A stretch of DNA of 50,367 nt from an uncultured Oscillospiraceae bacterium (GTDB lineage: Bacteria; Bacillota; Clostridia; Oscillospirales; Acutalibacteraceae). The stretch is from positions 1-50,367 of the forward strand of contig UQGM01000015.1 of the NCBI GenBank assembly GCA_900540535.1. Reading direction: 5' to 3'. Of the stretch, positions 32,339-39,294 are shown piece after piece (position 1 is the first letter of the stretch; each line of letters begins with the position of its first letter). The notes under the pieces were generated by a model. That model did no database searches and was not told the origin of the DNA. It was given only the letters and a program-made list of their open reading frames with translations. The position numbers and the translations under genes are program-made.

Positions 32339-33280
32339 TTGAATATTATATGTAATTATCTGCGTAAAGCCAGAAAAGCTACTTTGCCAGAAATTGCCGA
32401 AAACACAGGTTTCAGTTTTCCCACAGTTAAAAAGCTTGTATCTCTCGGAGTAGAAAACAATGTTTTTCATTCCTGTGAGGAAAGAACTGTTTCCGACAAA
32501 GCAGGCCGCAGAGCGCAGATATTTGAAATAAATACCGACTATTTCTTTATTGCAACGATTATCATTGATATTGACACTATCTTTACCAAAGTCTGCAATT
32601 TCTGCTTAGATGAAGTATATTCATCAGAGAGAGAGATCTACGATTCATCTTCTCTCGAAATAATAGACAGCGAAACCGAAAAGATATTTGAGAAATTCAA
32701 AAATCTTAAAACTCTTACCTTCGTTTTACCGGCCCCTGTATATAAAGGCATAATAAGAAAAAACTTCAGGCTCTCCTCTCTTGAAGGTATGGACTTTAGA
32801 GAAAGATACTCAAGCAAAACTCAGGCTGTGATAAAAGTCGAAAATGACATGAATATTTTAACCCTTTCAGCTCTCAGAGATGAAAATGTTAAAAACAAAA
32901 ATTCAGTCATTGCTGCATTTCAGCAAGGTTTTTCAGGCTTCGGTTCAGGCTTTGTAAATGAAGGGAAGCTCCTCACTGGTTTTTCAGGCTATGCAGGTGA
33001 AATTCACAATCTGCCCATAGCCTCAGATATTTCAGGAAAAGACATAACAAAGGATGCTTTTGTTATGATTGCAGCTTCCATTGTGTCAATTTACAATCCT
33101 GAATACCTTTTTGTTTATGCGCCTGATAACTTTATTTCAGCAGAGTATATAAAAGAAAATCTATCGGGACGTGTGCAAAATTATGCCATTCCCCATATTT
33201 TTGTAAAACAGGCCTTTATTTCCGATATGTTTACCGGTGCAGAAATATATAACAGCGAAGATTTAAAAATATTTTTTTGA
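32339..33280 (+). CDS. ROK-family transcriptional regulator
   Basis: 313 residues from the TTG at 32339: an N-terminal winged helix (EIAENTGFSFPTVKKLVSLG) and a C-terminal sugar-kinase-like domain that is reduced. VENDMNILTLSAL and QGFSGFGSGFVNEGKLLTGFSGYAGEIHNLPI keep the shape of ROK proteins, but the zinc cysteines are missing. Start problem: the same frame continues upstream without a stop to 32288 and reads TENQALRKIKNENLNII, which aligns with typical ROK N-termini, yet has no ATG/GTG/TTG. AGGAGG at 32286-32291 fits an ACG at 32300 or an out-of-frame ATG at 32295. TTG at 32339 is used only because it is the first standard start. Likely senses the glycan degraded by the neighbours. Confidence 0.8.
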   Translation: MNIICNYLRKARKATLPEIAENTGFSFPTVKKLVSLGVENNVFHSCEERTVSDKAGRRAQIFEINTDYFFIATIIIDIDTIFTKVCNFCLDEVYSSEREIYDSSSLEIIDSETEKIFEKFKNLKTLTFVLPAPVYKGIIRKNFRLSSLEGMDFRERYSSKTQAVIKVENDMNILTLSALRDENVKNKNSVIAAFQQGFSGFGSGFVNEGKLLTGFSGYAGEIHNLPIASDISGKDITKDAFVMIAASIVSIYNPEYLFVYAPDNFISAEYIKENLSGRVQNYAIPHIFVKQAFISDMFTGAEIYNSEDLKIFF

Positions 33281-33306
33281 GCGAAGTTTTCTTCGCTCTT
33301 TTTTTA
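33279..33306 (+). terminator. Terminator after the ROK gene
   Basis: GAGCGAAG-TTT-CTTCGCTC followed by TTTTTTTA; the first arm starts at the ROK stop codon. Confidence 0.88.
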
Positions 33307-33405
33307 TGTGATTAGCTACAACTAAAAAAGTATTTATTTGTACAAAATGGAGAATCGTTTTTTTACCATTGACTTTTTGACGCAATGTGGTATCTTTATT
33401 TTTAT

Positions 33406-33427
33406 TAATCAACAGGGTTTAATAATA
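33406..33427 (+). promoter_or_regulatory. Candidate ROK operator before the GH116 gene
   Basis: TTAATCAACAGGGTTTAATAA is the reverse complement of the motif at the ROK promoter (14 contiguous identical bases, TTAAACCCTGTTGA). It lies about 25 nt before the GH116 start, just downstream of a weak TTGACG/TTTATT promoter, in a typical repressor position. Confidence 0.6.
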
Positions 33428-33448
33428 CGTTTTCAGGATAGGATAAAG

Positions 33449-34228
33449 ATGCTTAATTTTTCAGGAGAATATTTAAATGAAATATCATTTCCTTTAGGAG
33501 GAATAGGAACCGGCAGCGTAGGTCTTGCCGGAAACGGACGGCTTATTGACTGGGAAATATTTAACCGTCCAAATAAATGCTCTTATAACGAATACACTAA
33601 TTTTGCCGTAAAAGCGGAATGCGGCGGAGAAGTTCTTGATGCAAGAATTCTTCAGGGAGATATATACAAAAACATTATGGGCGATAAATCCGCCTCCACT
33701 CATCACTCCTGGGGATACGGCCACGGCCCCAATCGAACCACTTTGGCAGGTATGGCTCATTTCTCAGATGTAAATTTCAGCGGACGCTTCCCTCTTGCTG
33801 AAATAAGCTATAATGAATCAACTTTCCCGGGAAGAATAAAGCTTTCTGCCTTTAATCCATTTATCCCATCTGACGACAAAAACTCCAGTATTCCGGCAGC
33901 ATTCTTCCAGTGGGATATTGAAAATGACTCAGATAAAGAAATAACATATACTATTGCATTTTCCTGCGGAAATCCCCTTAAGCCCGATACCGAAAACGAC
34001 TTCTCAAAAAGCGGCTCCGTTTCGGGAATATCTCTTAAAAGCGCAAAAAATAAAAAGGGAACTTTAAAAATTGCAACCGACTGTGACGATGTTTCCTATC
34101 AGGAATACTGGTATCGTTCCGGCTGGTTTGACGATTTAACTGTATTCTGGCGTGAATTTTCGGCTCCGGGAAAACTTAAAAACTGTCATTACGATGACCA
34201 TAAAAAGTCTACGGAAGACTTGATATAG
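33449..34228 (+). CDS. GH116 fragment 1: N-terminal beta-sandwich domain
   Basis: 260 codons from ATG at 33449, chosen because the GH116 start LNFSGEYLNEISFPLGGIG follows directly; the in-frame start at 33338 belongs to the leader. FPLGGIGTGSVGLAGNGRL and IDWEIFNRPN are GH116 signatures. The frame ends at TAG 34226 after DDHKK; the family continues in the next frame (KVYGRLDIGD). Confidence 0.8.
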   Translation: MLNFSGEYLNEISFPLGGIGTGSVGLAGNGRLIDWEIFNRPNKCSYNEYTNFAVKAECGGEVLDARILQGDIYKNIMGDKSASTHHSWGYGHGPNRTTLAGMAHFSDVNFSGRFPLAEISYNESTFPGRIKLSAFNPFIPSDDKNSSIPAAFFQWDIENDSDKEITYTIAFSCGNPLKPDTENDFSKSGSVSGISLKSAKNKKGTLKIATDCDDVSYQEYWYRSGWFDDLTVFWREFSAPGKLKNCHYDDHKKSTEDLI

Positions 34229-34233
34229 GCGAT

Positions 34234-35184
34234 ATGTGCACTCTTGCAGGTCACATAAAATTAAAACCCGGCGAAAATGGTTCCATACGCTTTGTACTTA
34301 CATGGTATTTCCCCGTATTTGAAAAATACTGGGGTGGATTTAAATTCAAAAGACCCTCATGGAAAAACTATTACGCTTCTCTTTTTTCAGGATCTGACGA
34401 AACAGCGGAATATTGCCTTAAAAACTTCGATTCACTTTTTGAAAAGACAAAATTATTTACTGACGCTCTTTATTCCACAACTATCCCTGAAAAAGCTCTC
34501 GAAGCAGCCGGAGCAAACCTTGCTGTGCTGAAAAGTACAACCTGCATGCGTCTTGAGGACGGCACATTTTATGCTTTTGAGGGCACAAACGCCGACACAG
34601 GCAGCTGTGAAGGAAGCTGCACTCACGTATGGAATTACGCCTATGCTCTCCCCTTCCTTTTCCCGTTTCTTGAACGCTCAATGCGTGATTCCGACTACAA
34701 ATACAACTCCACTAAAACAGGAGAAATGAAATTCAGGCTTATGCTGCCAATAGGCTCAAAGCCATGGAATTTCAGAGCCTGTGTTGACGGTCAGTTCGGA
34801 GGAATAATAAAGCTATACCGTGACTGGAAAATTTCAGGTGACGATGAATTTTTAAAGAGAAACTGGAAAGAGGCTAAAAAGGCTCTCGAATATGCATGGA
34901 GCGATAAAAATCCCGATAAATGGGATCCTGAAAAAAGCGGCGTAATAACCGGCAGACAGCATCACACCCTTGATGTTGAGCTTTTCGGTGCTAACCCGTG
35001 GCTTACGGGATTTTATATAGGCGGTCTTATTGCAGGAGCCGAAATTGCGGATTATTTAGGCGAAAAGGATTCCGCCGACGAATACAGACGTATTGCCGAA
35101 AAGGGCAAAAAGTATATTGATAAAGAGCTTTGGAACGGAAGATATTACATTCAGAAAATTGACGTAAAAATAAAGATACATTAA
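34234..35184 (+). CDS. GH116 fragment 2: linker and catalytic barrel, first half
   Basis: 316 codons; the homology in this frame begins upstream at about 34204 (KVYGRLDIGDMCTLAGHI). CTLAGHIKL and VLTWYFPVFEKYWG precede the barrel. YAFEGTNADTGSC-CTHVWNYAYALPFLFPFLE holds the glutamate (of AFEG) that aligns by memory with the nucleophile of human GBA2. HTLDVELFG carries the probable acid/base aspartate. It ends at NGRYYIQKIDVK, where the second lesion occurs. Confidence 0.8.
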   Translation: MCTLAGHIKLKPGENGSIRFVLTWYFPVFEKYWGGFKFKRPSWKNYYASLFSGSDETAEYCLKNFDSLFEKTKLFTDALYSTTIPEKALEAAGANLAVLKSTTCMRLEDGTFYAFEGTNADTGSCEGSCTHVWNYAYALPFLFPFLERSMRDSDYKYNSTKTGEMKFRLMLPIGSKPWNFRACVDGQFGGIIKLYRDWKISGDDEFLKRNWKEAKKALEYAWSDKNPDKWDPEKSGVITGRQHHTLDVELFGANPWLTGFYIGGLIAGAEIADYLGEKDSADEYRRIAEKGKKYIDKELWNGRYYIQKIDVKIKIH

Positions 35185-35285
35185 AGCCTTATGAGCAGTC
35201 AGACAAAAACATTTATAACGAATATTGGAACGATGAGAAAAAAGAAATCAAATATCAGATAGGCGACGGATGCGAAATCGATCAG

Positions 35286-36011
35286 ATGGTTTCTCAGTGG
35301 CATATGGATATATGCGGATTGGGCGAAATTTTCCCTGATGATAAAGCTCGCACAGCATTAAAGAGCCTTTATGACATCAATTTCAAATCCATGAGAGATA
35401 TCTTTAATCCGTGCCGCATTTTTGCTCTGAACGACGAAAAAGGACTTTTAATCTGCAACTGGGATAAGAACACCTATAAGCCTCAGATACCTATTCCCTA
35501 CTCTGAAGAGGTAATGACAGGCTTTGAATACGCTGCTGCTGCCGAAATGATTAAAAAAGGACTTATTAAAGAGGGCATAGAATGCATAGAGGCAGTGCGT
35601 GAGAGATACGACGGCAAAAAGAGAAATCCTTATGCCGAAATCGAGTGCGGTTCCTCATATGCCCGCTCAATGGCAAGCTATTCCTTTATCCCTCTTTTCA
35701 GCGGATTCATTTTTGATAAACCCAACAACACTATCGGATTTAAGCCCATTGAAAACAATGAGAACTTTAAAACCTTTTGGAGTCTTGACAACAGCTGGGG
35801 TACTTTTGAAATTAACGGAAATACTATTCGATTTACTGTTCTTTACGGTGAAATCAGCATTGATAAATTTGTTTTACCAAGTTACTTTTCAAAGGAAATA
35901 AAAGCCTTCAAAAACACAGATGCCTTAAAAAGTCAAAACATAAACAGTGAAGTCATTTTCAGCGAAACGGTTACACTGAAAGAAAAGGATTGCATTGAAT
36001 TTAAAGCATAA
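35286..36011 (+). CDS. GH116 fragment 3: catalytic barrel, second half
   Basis: 241 codons from the first ATG; homologous reading in this frame starts about 100 nt earlier at DTLKPYEQSD and includes YQIGDGCEIDQMVSQWH, a conserved GH116 block. EEVMTGFEYAAAAEMI and YARSMASYSFIPLFSGF complete the family signature. A terminator follows at 36031. Confidence 0.8.
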   Translation: MVSQWHMDICGLGEIFPDDKARTALKSLYDINFKSMRDIFNPCRIFALNDEKGLLICNWDKNTYKPQIPIPYSEEVMTGFEYAAAAEMIKKGLIKEGIECIEAVRERYDGKKRNPYAEIECGSSYARSMASYSFIPLFSGFIFDKPNNTIGFKPIENNENFKTFWSLDNSWGTFEINGNTIRFTVLYGEISIDKFVLPSYFSKEIKAFKNTDALKSQNINSEVIFSETVTLKEKDCIEFKA

Positions 36012-36030
36012 AAATCAAACATTATCAGAA

Positions 36031-36065
36031 AAACAGCAGCCATTTTATATGGCTGCTGTTTTATG
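36031..36065. terminator. Bidirectional terminator between GH116 and CoA-disulfide reductase genes
   Basis: AAACAGCAGCC-ATTTTATAT-... GGCTGCTGTTT is an 11-bp stem with TTTTA after it on the plus strand and an A/T-rich tail on the minus side; both flanking genes converge here. Confidence 0.85.
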
Positions 36066-36081
36066 CTGAATATGAAATATT

Positions 36082-37782
36082 TTATTTTTCTATTTTTATT
36101 CCGCAGGGATGTGTTGGCTCTTCATCATATGCCTTATCCCCTGCGATGTATTCATAATACCTGAATCCGCCCGACAGATTGCTGCAATCGAATCCGTTCT
36201 GAGTAAGGATTCGGCAAGCAATATAGCTTCTGAGACCACTGAAACAGTTGACGTAAATTTTTTTTGATTTATTGAGTTCTCCCAATCTCTCACGGAGACT
36301 ATCGAGAGGGATATTTACAGAACCGGGTATTCTGCCACGTCTATACTCCCCTACTGTTCTTGTATCAAGAAGAATAACAGAATCATCACCTATAAGCTTT
36401 TCTACATCGTGCCAGTGATGCTGTTTTACAAGTCCTGAGCGGAGATTCTCTATAACGTATCCCACCATATTTACAGGATCCTTTGCCGATGAAAACGGCG
36501 GTGCATATGAAAGTTCCAGCTCTTCAAGATCAACTGAGGTCATACCTCCTCTGATTGCCGCTGCCATAACATCAATACGCTTATCTACGCCCTCAAAACC
36601 CACAATCTGAGCTCCAAGGATTTTACCTGTTGACGGAACATAAATGGTTTTTATTGTCATATCCGTTGCACCGGGATAGTATGTTGCGTGGGATGCAGAA
36701 TAAGTTACTGCTTTATCGTATTCCAATCCTAATTCTGAGGCATTCTTTTCATTGATGCCCGTAGAAGCAACTGTCATATCAAAAAGCTTAATAACAGATG
36801 AACCCTGTCCGCCTGTGTATTCGCTTCTGATACCGCAGATATTATCCGCCGCTATTCTGCCCTGTTTATTGGCAGGACCTGCAAGGGAAATGAGTGCATC
36901 CTCGCCTGTGACAAAATTCTTAATCTGTACTGCATCGCCTACTGCATAAATATCAGAAACAGAAGTTTCCATATGTTCGTTTACGACAATAGCTTTCTTT
37001 ATTCCAAGTTTAAGTCCCGCATTCTCTGCCAAATGGGTTTCAGGAACAACACCTACTGCCATAATAACAAGGTCGGCACTGACGCTTTCGGAATTTTCAA
37101 CGGTTACTGTTATTTTTCCGTTTTCCTCAATAAATCCGTTTACAGATTTATTAAGTCTTAAATCAAGACCTTTACTGCGAAGATAAGAGTTCACCTGACT
37201 TGCAATATCATAATCGAGATTCGGCATTACATGGGGGCTGTTCTGAAAGAGAATTGTTTTAACTCCGTAATGCATAAGATTCTCAGCGGCTTCAAGTCCG
37301 ATAAAACCTCCGCCGATTACAACAGCTGTTTTGGGATTGTTTTCTTCCAGATACTCTCTGATTCTGAAAACATCCTCAACAGTACGAAGAGTCATTATCT
37401 TTTCACTGTCGGCTCCCGGAAGAGGAAGCTGAATAGCTTTTGCTCCCGGAGAAAGTATCAGCTTATCATAGCTTTCTTCATATTCGCTCATATCCTCAAG
37501 GCGACGGACAGTAACCGTCTTTTTCTCAGGATTTATTGCGGTAACTTCATTTTTAACACGCACATCAACACGGAAACGCTCGTAAAAATCCTCCGGTGTT
37601 TTAAGAGTCAGTGCGCTTTTATCTTTAATAATGCCACCTGCATAATAAGGAAGTCCGCAGTTTGCATAGGAAACATATCCGCTTCTCTCAAGCACTACTA
37701 TCTCTGCGCTTTCATCAAGTCTGCGAAGACGTGCTGCTGCTGTTGCTCCTCCTGCGACTCCTCCGATAATTACAACTTTCAT
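36082..37782 (-). CDS. CoA-disulfide reductase-like flavoenzyme fused to rhodanese (CoADR-Rhod)
   Basis: 566 residues. The FAD motif VIIGGVAGGATAAARLRRL opens the protein; the redox cysteine C42 is in SYANCGLPYYAGG; a second Rossmann motif AVVIGGGFIGLEAAEN binds NAD(P)H; VNEHMETSVSDIYAVGDA binds FAD. The C-terminal rhodanese domain has C513 in VNCFSGLRS. Single-cysteine enzymes with this fusion reduce CoA disulfide, CoA persulfide or polysulfide. Last gene of a thioredoxin/rhodanese unit, 15 nt from the small rhodanese. Role in disposal of sulfane sulfur or thiol disulfides is inferred. Confidence 0.9.
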   Translation of the reverse strand: MKVVIIGGVAGGATAAARLRRLDESAEIVVLERSGYVSYANCGLPYYAGGIIKDKSALTLKTPEDFYERFRVDVRVKNEVTAINPEKKTVTVRRLEDMSEYEESYDKLILSPGAKAIQLPLPGADSEKIMTLRTVEDVFRIREYLEENNPKTAVVIGGGFIGLEAAENLMHYGVKTILFQNSPHVMPNLDYDIASQVNSYLRSKGLDLRLNKSVNGFIEENGKITVTVENSESVSADLVIMAVGVVPETHLAENAGLKLGIKKAIVVNEHMETSVSDIYAVGDAVQIKNFVTGEDALISLAGPANKQGRIAADNICGIRSEYTGGQGSSVIKLFDMTVASTGINEKNASELGLEYDKAVTYSASHATYYPGATDMTIKTIYVPSTGKILGAQIVGFEGVDKRIDVMAAAIRGGMTSVDLEELELSYAPPFSSAKDPVNMVGYVIENLRSGLVKQHHWHDVEKLIGDDSVILLDTRTVGEYRRGRIPGSVNIPLDSLRERLGELNKSKKIYVNCFSGLRSYIACRILTQNGFDCSNLSGGFRYYEYIAGDKAYDEEPTHPCGIKIEK

Positions 37783-37797
37783 CTTTCTGCACTCCTT

Positions 37798-38112
37798 TTA
37801 TTCAAGGGAACCTCTGTAAGAGGTAATACCTCCCAAATCGGTTACGGTATATCCAAGCTGTTTAAGATAACGGGCTGCCTGTGAGCTTCTCGCTCCGCTG
37901 TAACAATAGACGAAAAGATGACTGCTTTTATCTATTGATATTCCGGAAAGCCTGTCAAGGGGAAGATTTACACTTCCGGGAACGTGACCTTCAAATTTGT
38001 ATTCCTCCGGGGTTCTTACGTCCAGAAGAACCCCGTTTTTTTCGCTGTGAAATTCTTTAAGTCCATCCTCAAAACTTACTTTTGAAGCCGTAAAAAAATC
38101 AAGAAAACTCAT
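37798..38112 (-). CDS. Single-domain rhodanese
   Basis: 104 residues, one rhodanese domain: LLDVRTPEEYKFEGHVPGSVNLPL, then the active-site cysteine C70 in VYCYSGARSSQ. Sulfurtransferase that would move sulfane sulfur to an acceptor such as the downstream enzyme or thioredoxin. Its ATG overlaps the thioredoxin stop (ATGA), showing translational coupling. No signal peptide. Confidence 0.92.
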   Translation of the reverse strand: MSFLDFFTASKVSFEDGLKEFHSEKNGVLLDVRTPEEYKFEGHVPGSVNLPLDRLSGISIDKSSHLFVYCYSGARSSQAARYLKQLGYTVTDLGGITSYRGSLE

Positions 38113-38417
38113 TTTATCATCGCCTCGATTTCTGCCTTGGGTCTGAGGCCTACAGAATTTGCAACTGCCTTTCCGTTTTTGAAAACAATAAGTGACGGAA
38201 TGCTCATAATCTGAAAGCTCTGTGCAAGCTCAGGTTCATCGTCAACGTTTACCTTACACACCTTGATTTCAGGATGCTCCGCTGCGATTTCATCAACTAT
38301 GGGTGAAAGCATTCTGCACGGTCCGCACCACGAAGCCCAGAAATCAACGAGAACTGTTTTATCTGAATTTATTACCTCTTGTGCAAAGCTGTTTTTATTT
38401 ACTGAAAGAACTGACAT
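38109..38417 (-). CDS. trxA: Thioredoxin
   Basis: 102 residues with the standard fold: VLVDFWASWCGPCRML carrying C31 and C34, the cis-proline loop IMSIPSLIVFKNGKA. Start at 38417 was chosen because GAGGAG lies 8 nt upstream; the ATG at 38423 is only 2 nt from it, and the longer version has no site. It is first in the thioredoxin-rhodanese-CoADR unit and would recycle disulfides and persulfides formed by the other two products. Confidence 0.93.
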   Translation of the reverse strand: MSVLSVNKNSFAQEVINSDKTVLVDFWASWCGPCRMLSPIVDEIAAEHPEIKVCKVNVDDEPELAQSFQIMSIPSLIVFKNGKAVANSVGLRPKAEIEAMIK

Positions 38418-38477
38418 TTTCATCGCTCCTCTTTTTATTTTGTGAGCTAATAATATCACGCTTTTAATATTCTTTCA

Positions 38478-38491
38478 GTGACTTTATCACA
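38478..38491 (-). promoter_or_regulatory. Candidate Crp/Fnr-type operator upstream of thioredoxin
   Basis: On the minus strand TGTGATAAAGTCAC (half-sites GTGA and TCAC, 5-nt spacer) lies before a TATTAT -10-like box (38447-38452) in the gap between the crp-like gene and the thioredoxin gene. The half-site spacing is 1 nt shorter than the classic site. Confidence 0.45.
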
Positions 38492-38495
38492 TTAT

Positions 38496-39167
38496 TCAGC
38501 GCATTGACGGATAAGCTGTCTCAGACAGTCTTTCTTTATCGGTAATCTCAATACTTCCCCTGCTGAGCTTTACAAGACCTTCATTCTGAAAGTATTTGAG
38601 CATTCTCGTTACAACCTCTCTTGCAGAACCGATATGGTTTGCAAGCTGTTCGTGTGTCAAAGTAATAATTCCATCTTCCGAAAGCTCACTTTCCTCCAAA
38701 AGAAGAGCTGCTACTCTTGTATCAAGCTTTTTGCTCAAAACCTGATCCAATACCCACATAACTTCCGAAAAACGTGAAGCCATTATTTCGTTTGTATAGT
38801 TCGCCGCTGCTGCATTTTCAGACATAATCCCTTTATACACATCGGCAGGCACATTTATAATTACACTGTCCTCCTCAGCCGAAACAGTTACGTCAAATTG
38901 CAGACTGTTGATTATACATGAAGCCGAAAGCAGACACATATCTCTTTCAAAAAGCCTGTAAAGAGTTATCTCCTTGCCCTCTTCGGTCACTATGAAAACC
39001 CTTAGTCTTCCCTTTGTAACCAAAAGCACACCTGTACATTCAGAAGATCCCTCGTGTACTTTTTCTCCCTTTTTGAAAGTTTTCTCCACTGCATTATCCG
39101 AAAATTTTCTTTGCTGCTGAACTGTCAGTTTATTCCAAACCGGAAAATATTCGTTTATTTTATCCAT
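38496..39167 (-). CDS. Crp/Fnr family transcriptional regulator
   Basis: 223 residues: an N-terminal cyclic-nucleotide-binding-like domain and a C-terminal winged helix with LTHEQLANHIGSAREVVTRML (residues 165-185). The N-terminal domain has C78 and C84 in DMCLLSASC, a pair that could sense thiols or persulfides; there is no Fnr four-cysteine cluster motif. It precedes the thioredoxin/rhodanese/CoADR genes, whose promoter has a GTGA-N5-TCAC site. A redox or sulfane-sulfur-responsive regulator of that unit is the likely role (inference). TTGACT/TACAAT promoter upstream. Confidence 0.88.
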   Translation of the reverse strand: MDKINEYFPVWNKLTVQQQRKFSDNAVEKTFKKGEKVHEGSSECTGVLLVTKGRLRVFIVTEEGKEITLYRLFERDMCLLSASCIINSLQFDVTVSAEEDSVIINVPADVYKGIMSENAAAANYTNEIMASRFSEVMWVLDQVLSKKLDTRVAALLLEESELSEDGIITLTHEQLANHIGSAREVVTRMLKYFQNEGLVKLSRGSIEITDKERLSETAYPSMR

Positions 39168-39215
39168 ATGAAACCTCCGAAAAATTTCTAAGGCAAGATT
39201 TTATCTATTATGAAA

Positions 39216-39243
39216 ATTGTACTCCAATAAGAAATTAAGTCAA
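39216..39243 (-). promoter_or_regulatory. Promoter of the Crp/Fnr regulator gene
   Basis: On the minus strand TTGACT and TACAAT are 16 nt apart. The -35 box starts only a few bases after the terminator T-run of the preceding acyl-CoA ligase gene, so the two signals are compactly stacked. Confidence 0.65.
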
Positions 39244-39244
39244 G

Positions 39245-39281
39245 AAAAAGCCCTCAAAAGATTTTAAAATCCTTTGAGAGC
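39245..39281 (-). terminator. Terminator after acyl-CoA ligase copy 2
   Basis: On the minus strand CTCAAAGGATTTT-AAAATCTTTTGAG is a stem with one mismatch, followed by GGGCTTTTTC. It starts 14 nt past the gene's stop codon. Confidence 0.8.
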
Positions 39282-39294
39282 TTTATAACATTTT

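Larger units (their letters stand above)
33449..36011 (+). pseudogene. GH116 family beta-glucosidase/glucosylceramidase-like gene broken by two frameshifts
   Basis: One continuous GH116 homology is spread over three frames. The first frame shift is within about 34195-34210, near AAAAA in ATAAAAAG; the second within about 35160-35185, near AAAAA in GTAAAAATAAAG. Joined, the product is about 850 residues, normal for GH116. No other stops or losses occur, and codon use is uniform. Known activities are beta-glucosidase, glucosylceramidase and beta-xylosidase; no signal peptide is seen. A one-base loss in each homopolymer, real or from sequencing, explains it. Confidence in family is high; whether the gene is truly inactive is open. 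Confidence 0.85.
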
